The notes beneath the pieces are model-generated. The model saw only the letters and a list, made by a program, of their open reading frames with translations, had not been told where the DNA came from and ran no database searches. Shown piece after piece: positions 27,603 through 37,637 of a stretch of 64,000 nt of DNA (position 1 is the stretch's first letter; each line of letters opens with the position of its first letter). Location of the stretch: contig NZ_CP032487.1 of NCBI RefSeq assembly GCF_004124235.1, positions 1,178,001 through 1,242,000 on the forward strand, written 5' to 3'. Origin of the DNA: Yersinia hibernica (GTDB lineage Bacteria; Pseudomonadota; Gammaproteobacteria; Enterobacterales; Enterobacteriaceae). The position numbers were made by a program, and so were the translations under genes.

Positions 27603-28387
27603 CTTCCGGCTTACGTATTGAAAATTTCAATGCGGGTTACCCGAAGCGCCCGGTGATCCACAACTTGGCCGTGCCATTGCTGCCACGCGGTAAAATCACC
27701 CTATTGCTGGGGCCCAATGGCAGCGGTAAATCGACGTTATTACGCGCCATAGCAGGTTTGAACCGTGCTCAAGGGCAGCTGTGGCTAGATGGCGATGATT
27801 TGATGCAGATGCCATTTAGCCAGCGAGCCGAAAAAGTGGTGTATTTGCCGCAATCACTACCCGCGGGGGTGCATCTGCATGTTTTGGAATCAATTATCGT
27901 GGCTCAGCGGGCTTGCGGTGGGCGCAGCAACGCCAGCAGTGAAGCTGAGGTGCTGGCGTTGCTGGAACAACTGGGCATTGCCCATTTGGCACTCAGTTAT
28001 CTGGATCAACTCTCCGGCGGCCAGAAGCAATTAGTGGGCTTGGCGCAGTCCCTTATTCGCCAGCCATCTTTGCTATTACTGGATGAACCGCTGAGTGCGC
28101 TTGATCTTAATTATCAATTCCATGTGATGGATTTGGTACGCAGGCAAACTCGTCAGCGCAATATTATTACCGTGATGGTCGTGCATGACATCAATATTGC
28201 CTTGCGTCATGGTGACCATGTGCTGATGTTACAAAACGGCACGCTGATTGCTGATGGTTTACCGCACGAGGTCATCACGCCGCACAGTCTGGCCAAGGTC
28301 TATGGTGTGAAAGGGCGGATTGAGCACTGTTCTCAAGGCACTGCGCAGGTATTAATTGATGGGTTGGTGGCGCAACCGGCTATTTAG
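27599..28387 (+). CDS. FecE-type iron-siderophore ABC transporter ATP-binding protein
   Basis: 262 residues. Walker A GPNGSGKST (about 39-47), Q-loop YLPQSL, ABC signature LSGGQKQ (about 139), Walker B LLLLDEPLSALD (about 158-169) and the switch histidine in VVHDINIALRHGD. It energises ferric-siderophore import with the permease upstream, to which it is translationally coupled. No periplasmic binding protein gene is present beside it. 264 bases separate it from the receptor gene. Confidence 0.9.
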   Translation: MTSGLRIENFNAGYPKRPVIHNLAVPLLPRGKITLLLGPNGSGKSTLLRAIAGLNRAQGQLWLDGDDLMQMPFSQRAEKVVYLPQSLPAGVHLHVLESIIVAQRACGGRSNASSEAEVLALLEQLGIAHLALSYLDQLSGGQKQLVGLAQSLIRQPSLLLLDEPLSALDLNYQFHVMDLVRRQTRQRNIITVMVVHDINIALRHGDHVLMLQNGTLIADGLPHEVITPHSLAKVYGVKGRIEHCSQGTAQVLIDGLVAQPAI

Positions 28388-28651
28388 ACAATATTTTGAT
28401 GCCTTATTCTTATTATGGCTAATATCCAGCATTGGGTGTAAAGCATCTATATGAGAAGTCACAGTGATTTATAAAATAATAATTATGCATTAAGCAGGGA
28501 TTGTCGGAAGCATAATTCCTGCTTTGGTGAGCGGCGGCCAATTTTTATAAAAATAATATTTATCACCTGCCCGTCAGGCGGCATCGCTATAGGCAAAAAG
28601 AACCTGATGGAAAAGGAACTGAATAAGTTTATACCTCATGGAGAAAGTGTA

Positions 28652-30625
28652 ATGACTTTTAGGAAATCGAATTCTGCGCTGTTAATCATCGCGGCAATTA
28701 TCTCATCTCAAACATCTGCTGCTGAAACCAATACCACCACGACAGAGACTATGGTGGTAACAGCATCAGGCTTCCAGCAACGTATTCAAGATTCTGCGGC
28801 ATCTATTTCCGTTGTCACCCGCGAGCAAATTGAAAATAAAGCTTACCGCGATATTACTGATGCGCTGAAAGATGTGCCGGGAGTGGTTGTCACCGGTGGC
28901 GGGAGTCACAGTGATATTAGTATTCGTGGCATGTCGGCGAAATACACTTTAATTTTGGTTGATGGCAAGCGGGTTGATACCCGCGGTACGCGGCCAAATA
29001 GTGATGGTTCGGGCATTGAGCAGGGTTGGTTGCCACCGCTGGCGGCCATTGAGCGTATCGAAGTTGTACGCGGCCCAATGTCATCTTTATATGGCTCGGA
29101 CGCTATGGGCGGGGTAATTAACGTTATTACTCGTAAAGTGGGTAAAGAGTGGCACGGCACCGTACGCGCTGATGCGACATTGCAGGAAGATTCCAAGTCC
29201 GGTGATATTTACCAAACTAACGCCTATGCCTCTGGCCCATTAATTGACGGTTTACTGGGATTAAAAGTCAGCGGCCTACTTTCTCATCGTAGCGAAGACA
29301 AAATTGTTGATGGCTATAATGAGCAACGCCTAAGAAATGGCGCTGCGACATTTACGCTCACCCCGGATGATAAAAACGAATTTGATTTTGATATTGGCCA
29401 TTATGTGCAAGATAGAAATTCAACCGCTGGGCGTTCATTGCCATTAAACGGTAAAAGTAGTGACGTACAATATGACCGTAATAATTATGCGATTACTCAC
29501 CACGGTTATTATGATTTTGGTAACTCGACCAGTTATGTTCAACGCGATGAAACCCGTAATCCATCGCGGGAAATGAAAAGCGTCGATAATATCTTTAATA
29601 GCCAAACTTCATTCTTATTCGACAGCCACACCTTAATTCTTGGCGGCCAATATCGCTATGAAGAATTATATGATGAGGGCAACCAGTTAGCCTCTGCCAG
29701 TGACTTGACGAAACTAACCCGCTGGAGTTGGGCGCTGTTTGCTGAAGACGAATGGCAGATGACCAATGATTTCGCGCTGACCGGCGGTATCCGTATGGAT
29801 CAAGACGAAAACTATGGTACCCACTGGACGCCGCGTTTATACGGTGTTTGGCATCTGGCGGAGCAATGGACATTAAAAGGCGGGGTATCCGGCGGCTACC
29901 GCTCACCTGATTTGCGCCAAGCAACCGAAAATTGGGGGCAAATCACCGGTGGTCGTGGTGATCCGGCCATTATTATTGGTAATGCCAATCTGAAACCAGA
30001 AAGAAGTCTCAGCCAGGAAATTGGTATTCTCTGGGATTCCCAAGAGGGTATGAATGCCGGTGTGACGTTATTTAACACTGATTTTAAAGATAAAATTACC
30101 GAGGTACGCCGCTGTACGGATACCACGGGTAATGCCTCCGGCCAGTGCATGATTAATGGCACCAGCTATAAATTTATCAGTGACCGCACCAACGTCGATA
30201 AAGCCATGACGCGCGGTGTGGAAGCCACTTTTGGTTGGGATATCAACAAAGACTGGTCACTGACCTCTAACTATACTTTTACTCAATCTGAGCAAAAAAG
30301 CGGGCAGTTCTCTGGCCAACCATTGAACCAGATGCCAAAACACATGCTAAATGGCACCTTGAACTGGCAAACCAGTGAGGAACTGGCCACTTGGATTCGG
30401 GCTAACTATCGCGGTAAAACCTCGGAATATCTTAACCGCACCAGCATGGGGAAAACCACGCCGTCCTACACTTTCGTTGATTTAGGCGCTAACTATCAGC
30501 TAACGAAAGAATTCCGTCTAATGGGCGGAGTTTATAACGTACTGGATAAACGAGTGGATATCGAAGTGAATGACAAAGTTCTGGATGGTCGCCGTTATAT
30601 GATTGGTGCCAGTTACGATTTCTAA
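28652..30625 (+). CDS. TonB-dependent siderophore receptor (CirA/FepA-like)
   Basis: 657 residues from ATG 28652 (GGAGA seven bases upstream), giving a signal peptide cut after TSAA; an ATG 15 codons earlier is less likely. TonB box ETMVVTAS near residue 32, plug domain (about 40-160) with LVDGKRVDTRG and EVVRGPMSSLYGSDAMGGV, then a 22-strand barrel ending GRRYMIGASYDF with a terminal aromatic residue as in outer-membrane proteins. Most similar by eye to CirA and FepA catecholate receptors; in E. coli cirA stands next to lysP, so this may be the CirA counterpart. The actual siderophore is not shown. Confidence 0.88.
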   Translation: MTFRKSNSALLIIAAIISSQTSAAETNTTTTETMVVTASGFQQRIQDSAASISVVTREQIENKAYRDITDALKDVPGVVVTGGGSHSDISIRGMSAKYTLILVDGKRVDTRGTRPNSDGSGIEQGWLPPLAAIERIEVVRGPMSSLYGSDAMGGVINVITRKVGKEWHGTVRADATLQEDSKSGDIYQTNAYASGPLIDGLLGLKVSGLLSHRSEDKIVDGYNEQRLRNGAATFTLTPDDKNEFDFDIGHYVQDRNSTAGRSLPLNGKSSDVQYDRNNYAITHHGYYDFGNSTSYVQRDETRNPSREMKSVDNIFNSQTSFLFDSHTLILGGQYRYEELYDEGNQLASASDLTKLTRWSWALFAEDEWQMTNDFALTGGIRMDQDENYGTHWTPRLYGVWHLAEQWTLKGGVSGGYRSPDLRQATENWGQITGGRGDPAIIIGNANLKPERSLSQEIGILWDSQEGMNAGVTLFNTDFKDKITEVRRCTDTTGNASGQCMINGTSYKFISDRTNVDKAMTRGVEATFGWDINKDWSLTSNYTFTQSEQKSGQFSGQPLNQMPKHMLNGTLNWQTSEELATWIRANYRGKTSEYLNRTSMGKTTPSYTFVDLGANYQLTKEFRLMGGVYNVLDKRVDIEVNDKVLDGRRYMIGASYDF

Positions 30626-30629
30626 TCAC

Positions 30630-30745
30630 TTTCGTCCTTGAAACCAAAGGGGGGGGCTGCTCACGTACCCGAATCACTGACTGGTGTCAGCTCATCGGGA
30701 TAGGTTTGCTGGCCGCCTACCTGCGATTTCAATGACTTTGGGGAT
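30630..30745. repeat. Degenerate ERIC element
   Basis: Shows ERIC core pieces CCCGAATCACTGAC and CAGCTCATCGGGAT and the end GCCGCCTACCTGCGATTTCA. It starts just after the receptor stop codon. Confidence 0.65.
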
Positions 30746-30746
30746 G

Positions 30747-30776
30747 AAGCCGCAGGGGGCACCATGACGGCGGCTT
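30747..30776. terminator. Hairpin between the receptor gene and gstB
   Basis: Stem AAGCCGC / GCGGCTT around a 16-base loop, between convergent genes; T-run is short. Confidence 0.5.
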
Positions 30777-30778
30777 TA

Positions 30779-31399
30779 TCAGCTCAGGCCAATATCTACC
30801 ACTTTTTGGAATGCTGGTCTCTGGGTCAGATGTTGATACCAATGCTGTAAATGGGGTAATTGCGGGCGCTCAATAGGCAGATTAAACCAGGCGTAAGCCA
30901 GACAGCCTAATGGGATATCGCCGAGACCAAATTTATCGCCTGAAAGATAAGGTTGTTTACTCAGGGCTTCATTTGCAATCGCCATTAATGTATTCAATTG
31001 CTCAATACCGTGGGCAATTTTGGCTTTATCCTGTAATTCCGGTGCCGTGCGCACCAGCCCGATAAACACGGCTTTAAATGGCTCTACGACACTGGATGTC
31101 GCCCAATCCATCCATTTCTCAGCCGCCGCCCGCTGCTTTGCTTCGGGTAAATAAAGTGTATTTTCACCATATTGTGCGGCTAAATAACGCACAATAGTGT
31201 TGGACTCCCATAGAATAAAATCGTCATCTTGCAGGCAAGGCACCAGGCCGTTGGGATTCAATGCGCGGTACAGCGGGTCATTTAACTTGCCATACTGGCC
31301 TCCGGCATCTATTCGCTGATAGTCAATACCCAACTCTTCCAGACACCAAAGCACTTTTTTGACATTGGTCGAATTATTTCGCCCCCACACTGTCAGCAT
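30779..31399 (-). CDS. gstB: Glutathione S-transferase family protein, GstB-like
   Basis: 206 residues from ATG 31399, fixed by GAGG upstream and the conserved start MLTVWGRNNSTNVKKV; the frame extends 11 codons further. Thioredoxin-fold N domain (about 1-80) with the NSTNVKK active-site region and the glutathione-binding WESNTIVRYLA (about 62-72), then an all-helical C domain. E. coli GstB (YliJ) has the same start and length; it has glutathione transferase activity with bromoacetate-type substrates. E. coli gstB lies beside dacC; here an 8 kb insert separates them. Confidence 0.85.
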   Translation of the reverse strand: MLTVWGRNNSTNVKKVLWCLEELGIDYQRIDAGGQYGKLNDPLYRALNPNGLVPCLQDDDFILWESNTIVRYLAAQYGENTLYLPEAKQRAAAEKWMDWATSSVVEPFKAVFIGLVRTAPELQDKAKIAHGIEQLNTLMAIANEALSKQPYLSGDKFGLGDIPLGCLAYAWFNLPIERPQLPHLQHWYQHLTQRPAFQKVVDIGLS

Positions 31400-31480
31400 A
31401 GCCACCCCTCTATAATACTCGTTATACCCCAAACTGCCTGAATGGTGGCGGTTTCCTTCACTCGCAGCCCTGCTGCTGAG

Positions 31481-32140
31481 TTAACGCCGTTGCCAATGAT
31501 GGATATCCCAATCATGTAAGATGGCCAAGTCCACCAATTCAGTGCCCGGATTGATCACTGCGGCGTGATCAACATATTCCAATAGCGGTTTATCATTGAT
31601 TGAATCACTGTAACCATAGCTCCGCTGGAAGTCTAATTGGGGCGATGCCAGCAGCCACTGCTTAAGCCGTTCAACTTTACCCTCGCGATAAGTCAGGATA
31701 CCGTAAGTCTTACCGGTATAGCGGCTATTCTCCACTGTTACGCCAATAGACAATGCTGCATTGGCGGAGAAATACCGCGCAATGGGAGTGACCAAATGCT
31801 CGCCAGTGGCTGAGATAATCACGATGTAATCACCACGATTACGGTGCCAGTTCAGGAGCTTTCTGGCTTGCGGATAGACGCGGGGCAAAATGTCGCGCTC
31901 AATAAAGCGCTCAACCCAGCCGGCCACTTCAGCAATATGTTTTCCAACCAACGGTGACAAGGTTGATTCCATATAACAGGACATAGACAGGCTTCCCTGA
32001 TAGTACTGTTTCATTAAATACTGCTCTTGTTCTGCCAGTTCGGGAGCAGCAATCCCCTCATCCACTAACCAGCGCATCCATAGGCCAGAACTGTCATCGC
32101 TTATCAGCGTTTCATCAAGATCAAACAGGGCCAAATCCAT
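31481..32140 (-). CDS. HAD-IB family phosphatase (SerB/CicA-like)
   Basis: 219 residues. HAD motif I DLDETL with nucleophile D7 and D9, motif II in VIISATGEH (about 108-116), motif III lysine in the REGKVERLKQW region and motif IV GYSDSINDKPLL (about 177-188). The helical cap lies between motifs I and II (about 20-90). HAD subfamily IB members include phosphoserine phosphatase and CicA-like proteins; the substrate is not shown by sequence. It follows gstB-like gene by 80 bases on the same strand upstream, perhaps in one unit. Not at this place in E. coli. Confidence 0.82.
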   Translation of the reverse strand: MDLALFDLDETLISDDSSGLWMRWLVDEGIAAPELAEQEQYLMKQYYQGSLSMSCYMESTLSPLVGKHIAEVAGWVERFIERDILPRVYPQARKLLNWHRNRGDYIVIISATGEHLVTPIARYFSANAALSIGVTVENSRYTGKTYGILTYREGKVERLKQWLLASPQLDFQRSYGYSDSINDKPLLEYVDHAAVINPGTELVDLAILHDWDIHHWQRR

Positions 32141-32766
32141 TAAGCCACCTCCAGGTAGATAACGCGGGTGAAGTGAAACTTAACAGTGTGTGTGCTGGAC
32201 ATCGGTAATTCCCCACCAGAATAACGGGTATCAATAGCTAAGCTAATACTTTCTACCCAAACATGGAAGTGAATACCCTGCGGCCTCACTATGGCAGAGC
32301 TGGCATCCCGGCAATGTGAATGACGTTGGGTATCATCTTTAATACTGGCTATCAGATTATCTGGATATTAAGACAAAACAATGATCAGGATAGACGGGCC
32401 CGGGCGAACTGCAATGAAAGAAATAACATAGAACGGATTGATATTGGTGTGCCGCTGAGTTTCGGTGTTAATTATTTATATCGTTTAGATATAGATTGTT
32501 AAGTATCTAGTCGAGAACGCTCTTAAAACGCGCCTTAATGGCTAAAACGCTCTCAATAATTGGTGTTGCAGGAAAGCTGCCAGTAAATGAAAGCCGCTAC
32601 CATTGCAGTATGACGGGAATTAAGGCCAAAGAGAGAGTGTTGTCGACTGCCTGCTTTCACCCCACAGCTCAGGAGCTAAATATGCTAATTATTCGTTTGT
32701 ATGGTTGTCCAGTTTTCATTGGTTCTGAGCAAAAAAAGCCACCAACGGAATCTTCTGGAGTGAAAC
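32141..32766. other. Intergenic region before the oxygenase-transporter operon (626 bp)
   Basis: Divergent promoter region for the HAD gene (minus) and the oxygenase gene (plus). A dyad TAGATA / TATCTA (32486-32509) and A-rich runs are seen. Two small open frames cross it but have no SD and one runs into the oxygenase gene. No MetJ-box array is seen here, unlike upstream of mtcB. Confidence 0.45.
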
Positions 32767-33843
32767 ATGAGCCACCAAAACTTAAGCAATCAATCACCGG
32801 TTAATGCAGATACATTACCTTTATTGGACCTTTCATTGCTGAAAGGCACTGATGAGGAACGTCAGGAATTTCTCGTCGCCTTACGCCATGCTGCCAGAGA
32901 TATTGGATTCTTTTATCTGACCGGACATGGTATTGACCCCGCGTTATTACAACAAATCCAAACCTTATCCCGTGAATTCTTTGCTCTGCCTGATGACGAG
33001 AAGCTGGCCGTTGCCATGGTGCGCTCCCCGCATTTTCGTGGTTACAACCACGCGGCTTCGGAACTCACACGCGGTCAACCCGATTGGCGTGAACAGTTTG
33101 ATATCGGCGCTGAGCGCACGCCATTGCCACTGACCCCCGACACGCCAAGTTGGGCCAGACTGCAAGGCCCAAACCAGTGGCCAGCAGCGCTGCCTGAATT
33201 AAAACCGACATTATTGCAATGGCAGCGCGAGATGACCGGCATGGCACTGCGCTTACTGCGCGCCTTTGCGTTGGCATTAAATTTGGATGAAAACGCATTC
33301 GATGAGTTATATGGCGATAAGCCCAACGAACATATCAAATTGATTCGCTACCCGGGGCGCGAAACCACCCAAAGTGGGCAGGGGGTGGGGGCGCATAAAG
33401 ACTCCGGTTTCCTCAGTTTCTTGCTGCAAGACCAGCAACGTGGTTTACAAGTTGAGGTGGAAGAGGGGCGCTGGATTGATGCGGTGCCCCGGCCAGACAC
33501 TTTTGTGGTCAATATCGGTGAACTGCTGGAGCTGGCCAGCAATGGCTATTTGCGCGCCACGGTGCATCGGGTGGAAACCCCACCGGCGGGAACTGACCGT
33601 CTGTCTATCGCCTTTTTCCTCGGCGCGCGCCTCGATGCGGTGGTGCCCTTGTATCAACTGCCGGTTGCTCTGGCGGCAAAAGCGCGTGGGCCGGCCAGTG
33701 ACCCGGACAATCCCTTGTTCCGCGATGTGGGGCTTAATTATCTCAAAGGGCGCTTGCGCTCTCACCCGGATGTTGCTGAGCGCTATTACCCCGAGCAAAT
33801 TGCACCTTTGGCAGTCGCCGCTCCGGTCAGTTCAACTTATTGA
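32767..33843 (+). CDS. 2-oxoglutarate/Fe(II)-dependent dioxygenase, isopenicillin N synthase-like
   Basis: 358 residues. N-terminal DIOX_N region (about 15-130) and C-terminal double-stranded beta-helix. The iron facial triad is visible as H210-x-D212 (GAHKDSGF) and H267 (ATVHRVE), with R278 in DRLSIAF to bind 2-oxoglutarate. SD TGGAG seven bases upstream. It is the first gene of a four-gene operon with a methionine-type ABC transporter, so it probably oxidises a substrate that the transporter imports, perhaps a sulfur amino acid or thioether. Substrate unknown. Confidence 0.85.
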   Translation: MSHQNLSNQSPVNADTLPLLDLSLLKGTDEERQEFLVALRHAARDIGFFYLTGHGIDPALLQQIQTLSREFFALPDDEKLAVAMVRSPHFRGYNHAASELTRGQPDWREQFDIGAERTPLPLTPDTPSWARLQGPNQWPAALPELKPTLLQWQREMTGMALRLLRAFALALNLDENAFDELYGDKPNEHIKLIRYPGRETTQSGQGVGAHKDSGFLSFLLQDQQRGLQVEVEEGRWIDAVPRPDTFVVNIGELLELASNGYLRATVHRVETPPAGTDRLSIAFFLGARLDAVVPLYQLPVALAAKARGPASDPDNPLFRDVGLNYLKGRLRSHPDVAERYYPEQIAPLAVAAPVSSTY

Positions 33844-33871
33844 TATTAAATTATAAAAACTTATTTTTGGG

Positions 33872-34720
33872 ATGATAATGATGAAAAATACCATGATGAT
33901 TAAAACCGGTGTTTCTGGCTTGGTGCGTACCGCATTGCTGACCGCCTTGACAGCGACTTTTACCTTATCGGCGCAAGCCGCCGAGGCACTGCGAGTCGCC
34001 GCAGACCCGATTCCACATGCGGAAATTCTGCAATTTGTCCAAAAGTTGGACCCGTCATTGAATCTGCAAGTCATTGAAATCACTAATGGCGTCAACTCCA
34101 ATGAGCTGTTAGCCCATGGTGATGTGGATGCCAATTACTTCCAGCATGTGCCTTATCTGCACTCTCAAGAACAAGCCTTGGGGCAGAAGTTTGCGGTTGC
34201 TGCCACGGTACATATTGAGCCTCTGGGGGTCTATTCCCATAAACATAAAACCTTTGCTGAAGTGCCGGACAAGGGCACTGTCGCGGTACCCAATAATGTC
34301 ACTAACCTCAGCCGGGCGCTCTATTTATTGCAAGATCAAGGACTGATTACTTTGAAGCCGGGCTTTACTGATCCGGCGAAAAATCAAGCCACCCCCAAGG
34401 ATATCGCCAGCAACCCCAAACACTTGAAAATATTGGAAATTGAATCACCGCAGATCCCACGTTCACTGGACGATGTGGATTTAGCCGTTATCAATGGTAA
34501 CTATGCATTAGAAGCGGGCTTGAACCCGGCCAAAGATGCTTTAGGGCTGGAGAAAGCCGTGGGTAATCCATACGCCAATATTCTGGTGACCACCCCTGCA
34601 CTGGAAAATGACCCGCGTATCAAACAGTTGGCGAAAGATTTGCAGTCACCAGAAGTGGCGAAATTTATCACTGAAAAATATGCCGGTTCGGTGATCCCAG
34701 TGGCAGGCATTAAATCATGA
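33872..34720 (+). CDS. MetQ-like (NlpA family) substrate-binding protein of an ABC transporter
   Basis: 282 residues, three alternative ATGs within ten bases; the first is used. Signal peptide ends at about AQAAEALR; there is no lipobox and no cysteine at all, so unlike MetQ it is a soluble periplasmic protein. The fold motifs are those of the family: [33 protein letters not shown] (about 71-93) and [17 protein letters not shown] (about 134-150). 28 bases after the oxygenase; overlaps metN-like gene by 4 bases. Ligand unknown; methionine, its sulfoxide or another thioether are candidates. Confidence 0.85.
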   Translation: MIMMKNTMMIKTGVSGLVRTALLTALTATFTLSAQAAEALRVAADPIPHAEILQFVQKLDPSLNLQVIEITNGVNSNELLAHGDVDANYFQHVPYLHSQEQALGQKFAVAATVHIEPLGVYSHKHKTFAEVPDKGTVAVPNNVTNLSRALYLLQDQGLITLKPGFTDPAKNQATPKDIASNPKHLKILEIESPQIPRSLDDVDLAVINGNYALEAGLNPAKDALGLEKAVGNPYANILVTTPALENDPRIKQLAKDLQSPEVAKFITEKYAGSVIPVAGIKS

Positions 34721-35703
34721 TTAGCATCGAACGCCTGAGTAAAACCTATCCCCAGGGGGGGCTGCCGATGGTGGCCCTGGCGGAGGTTTCTCTGACGATT
34801 CCGACGGGCTCGGTGTTCGGTATCATTGGCCGCAGCGGGGCGGGGAAAAGCACCTTAATCCGCTGTCTGAATTTACTGGAACGGCCCACTTCGGGCCGTA
34901 TTCAAGTCGATGGGCGCGAGTTAACCACACTTTCAGATAGTGAATTGCGCCTGCAACGGCAGAATATCGGTATGATTTTCCAGAATTTCCACTTACTTCA
35001 TTCGCGTAATGTATGGGACAACATTGCTGTTGGGCTAGAAATTATTGGTATGCCGAAACCCCAACGGCAAAAGCGGGTTGCGGAGTTATTAGATTTAGTC
35101 GGGTTGAATGATAAAGCCTCTGCTTTCCCCTCGCAGTTATCGGGGGGGCAAAAACAGCGGGTCGGTATCGCCAGGGCGCTGGCAGCCAAACCCTCTTATT
35201 TGTTATCCGATGAAGCTACCAGTGCATTGGATCCGGAAACCACCGCCTCGATATTGGCGCTGCTCAGTGATATTAATCGCCAGCTGGGGTTAACTATCGT
35301 GTTGATTACCCATGAGTTAGATGTCGTGAAGTCCATCTGCGATACCGCCGCCTTACTTGAACATGGCCGGGTGGTCGAAACCGGTGCAATAGCCGATTTA
35401 CTGTCTTCACCTCATTCCCGTCTGGGGCGCTCGTTGTTGCCCGCACGTGGCCCGGCATCATTGTCTGGCACGCCGGTGGCGGAATTGACTTTCTTTGATA
35501 CGGTATCGGCCTCGCCGGTGCTGAGCGAATTAGCACAGCAGCACGCCGTCGGGGTCACCTTGCTGGGGGGCGGTGTTGAATCTATCGGCGGTCAACGTGT
35601 CGGGCGCTTGCAAGTTGATTTCAGCCACCCAGACGGCGGGTTGAATTTAGCCGAAGTTTTACAATTTTTGAATGAACGTGGGGTGAGGGCTGAACTGATA
35701 TGA
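34717..35703 (+). CDS. MetN-like ABC transporter ATP-binding protein
   Basis: 328 residues. Walker [10 protein letters not shown] (about 38-46), ABC signature [16 protein letters not shown] (about 141), Walker B with [10 protein letters not shown], switch histidine in ITHELDVV. The C-terminal NIL domain (about 255-328; ends GVRAELI) is the allosteric methionine-binding domain of the MetN family, so the system may sense the same ligand. Coupled on both sides by ATGA overlaps. Confidence 0.9.
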   Translation: MISIERLSKTYPQGGLPMVALAEVSLTIPTGSVFGIIGRSGAGKSTLIRCLNLLERPTSGRIQVDGRELTTLSDSELRLQRQNIGMIFQNFHLLHSRNVWDNIAVGLEIIGMPKPQRQKRVAELLDLVGLNDKASAFPSQLSGGQKQRVGIARALAAKPSYLLSDEATSALDPETTASILALLSDINRQLGLTIVLITHELDVVKSICDTAALLEHGRVVETGAIADLLSSPHSRLGRSLLPARGPASLSGTPVAELTFFDTVSASPVLSELAQQHAVGVTLLGGGVESIGGQRVGRLQVDFSHPDGGLNLAEVLQFLNERGVRAELI

Positions 35704-36371
35704 GCAGCGGGATGAGTTGGCAGGATCTGCTAGCGTTAGTGGTCAATGCGACCGGTGAAACTATCTATATGGTTGTTATAGCAACATTTTTCACTATATT
35801 AATTGGTCTGCCACTGGGGGTTTTATTATTTGTCTCACGCCCTACTGGGGTGCTACCGGCCCCTCGGGTGAATACATTGCTCGGCGCGATTGTGAATTTG
35901 GGGCGCTCGATGCCATTTGTCGTCTTGCTTATTGCACTGATCCCCATCACCCGCTGGATAATCGGCACCACACTGGGGAGCACGGCGGCCATCGTGCCCA
36001 TCACCTTAGGTGCCATTCCATTTTTTGCCCGAGTGGTGGAAGCTGCGTTGGATGAAGTTGATAAAGGGCGGATTGAGGCCATTTTATCCATGGGCGGCTC
36101 GGCACGGCATGTGATTCAAAAAGTGTTACTGCCAGAAGCTTTACCGGCTTTATTAGCTGGAGTGACCTTGACTGTGGTGATGCTGGTGGGGTTCTCATCC
36201 ATGGCCGGTGTGATTGGCGGTGGCGGTTTGGGAGACTTGGCTATTCGTTATGGTTATCAGCGATTTAATAATGAGGTTATGGTCGCAACCTTAGTTGTTT
36301 TGGTGATTCTAGTGCAGGGAGTACAAAGCCTGGGGGATAAGTGGGTCAGGTCGCTGGCACACCGGCGCTAA
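35700..36371 (+). CDS. MetI-like ABC transporter permease
   Basis: 223 residues with five hydrophobic helices, MetI family. The EAA-type loop is [23 protein letters not shown] (split here by its helix turn, about 127-150) and the C-terminal YQRFNNEVM motif is typical. It pairs with the MetN-like ATPase as the membrane channel. Last gene of the oxygenase-transporter operon, ending near a convergent hairpin before mtcC. Substrate as for the binding protein. Confidence 0.9.
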   Translation: MSSGMSWQDLLALVVNATGETIYMVVIATFFTILIGLPLGVLLFVSRPTGVLPAPRVNTLLGAIVNLGRSMPFVVLLIALIPITRWIIGTTLGSTAAIVPITLGAIPFFARVVEAALDEVDKGRIEAILSMGGSARHVIQKVLLPEALPALLAGVTLTVVMLVGFSSMAGVIGGGGLGDLAIRYGYQRFNNEVMVATLVVLVILVQGVQSLGDKWVRSLAHRR

Positions 36372-36406
36372 AATGTGTGGCGCGATAATGACCTGGTAGC
36401 ATTGAA

Positions 36407-36435
36407 GCGACAGGCATGATATTCACTCCTGTCGC
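36407..36435. terminator. Bidirectional hairpin between metI-like and mtcC
   Basis: Stem GCGACAGG / CCTGTCGC with a 13-base loop, between convergent genes. Confidence 0.6.
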
Positions 36436-36466
36436 CTCAATTGGTAAAGAGGCCGCAATAAGATAA

Positions 36467-37612
36467 TTAGCCGTTTAATGCTTGGGCCAAGTCCGCAATC
36501 AAATCTTCGGTATCCTCAATCCCGACGGATAAACGCAATAGCTGCGGGGTAATCCCGTGTTTTAGCCGGGTCTCCAATGGGATTGATGCATGGGTCATGC
36601 TGTAGGGTTGGCTAATTAAGCTTTCGACACCGCCGAGGCTTTCGGCCAGAGTAAATAAATGTGAGCGCTTAATGACGGCACGAGCGAACTCATCATCCCC
36701 TTTCAATCGCACTGAAATCATCCCGCCAAAACCGGCCATCTGCTTGGCGGCCAGCGCATGCTGTGGATGGCTTTTCAGCCCCGGATAATAGACATTTTCC
36801 ACTTGCGGCTGTTGTTCAAGCCATGCGGCGATACGCTGCGCACTGTGATTATGCCGCGCCATACGCAGCGCCAAAGTGCGCAAACCGCGCAATGTCAAAA
36901 AGCTGCTGAAAGGGTCTAAAATCCCGCCGACAGCATTGTGTAAAAAGCCCAATTGTTCTGCCAGTTCAGGATTGTTCCCCACAGCGGCGACCCCGGCGAC
37001 AACATCAGAGTGACCATTAAGGTATTTGGTGGCTGAATGCACCACAATATCAAACCCCAAGTCCAGCGGGCGCTGAATATAAGGTGAGGCAAAGGTATTG
37101 TCTGCCACCGAGATCAACTGATGTTGCTTGGCAATGGCAGCAATGGCGGCCAAATCAGCCAGTTTTAACAATGGGTTAGTTGGCGTTTCCACCCAAATCA
37201 TTTTGGTCTCAGGTAGAATGGCTTGCTCCAGCGCGGCGCTATCTGCCGGAGAGACATAAGTGACGCGCAAGCCCGCAGTGCGGCTGCGCACTTTCTCCAG
37301 CAGACGATAGGTTCCGCCGTATAAATCATCCACGGCAATGATGTGGCTGCCTTGATCCAGCAGTTCCAGCACCGTTGAGCAAGCAGCCAGGCCGGAGGCA
37401 AAAGCATAACCCCGAATGCCGCCCTCTAATTCTGCAATCGCTTTTTCCAATGCGGCCCGTGTGGGGTTACCACTGCGGGAATACTCATAGCCGGTGTGCT
37501 CGCCAGGGGCGGGCTGGGCAAAGGTGGAGGTTGCATAAATGGCGGGCATCACTGCACCCGTGCTATCTGGGGTATAACCGGCATGGACGGTTAGGGTATC
37601 GAATTTTGCCAT
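36467..37612 (-). CDS. mtcC: Cystathionine gamma-lyase/synthase, PLP enzyme (MtcC-like)
   Basis: 381 residues, Cys/Met metabolism PLP family. N-terminal KFDTLTVHAGY, the PLP-lysine in SATKYLNGHSDVV (about 195-207) and SLGGVESLISQP near 330 are typical. It would cleave cystathionine to cysteine (gamma-lyase) or act as a gamma-synthase; sequence alone does not decide. The gene is 25 bases after a cystathionine beta-synthase, which favours the reverse transsulfuration pair named mtcBC in Klebsiella. SD AAGGA nine bases before ATG. Confidence 0.85.
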   Translation of the reverse strand: MAKFDTLTVHAGYTPDSTGAVMPAIYATSTFAQPAPGEHTGYEYSRSGNPTRAALEKAIAELEGGIRGYAFASGLAACSTVLELLDQGSHIIAVDDLYGGTYRLLEKVRSRTAGLRVTYVSPADSAALEQAILPETKMIWVETPTNPLLKLADLAAIAAIAKQHQLISVADNTFASPYIQRPLDLGFDIVVHSATKYLNGHSDVVAGVAAVGNNPELAEQLGFLHNAVGGILDPFSSFLTLRGLRTLALRMARHNHSAQRIAAWLEQQPQVENVYYPGLKSHPQHALAAKQMAGFGGMISVRLKGDDEFARAVIKRSHLFTLAESLGGVESLISQPYSMTHASIPLETRLKHGITPQLLRLSVGIEDTEDLIADLAQALNG

Positions 37613-37637
37613 GATAAAAATCCTTAATAAGAGAAGA

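Noticed and set aside
28388..28651. Second Fur box upstream of the TonB receptor
   Set aside because: Best match is only about 11 of 19 positions in very AT-rich DNA.
32320..32502. 60-codon ORF in the same region
   Set aside because: No SD, no recognisable fold, in a promoter region.
32538..32804. 88-codon ORF before the oxygenase gene
   Set aside because: Runs into the real gene in another frame and lacks an SD.
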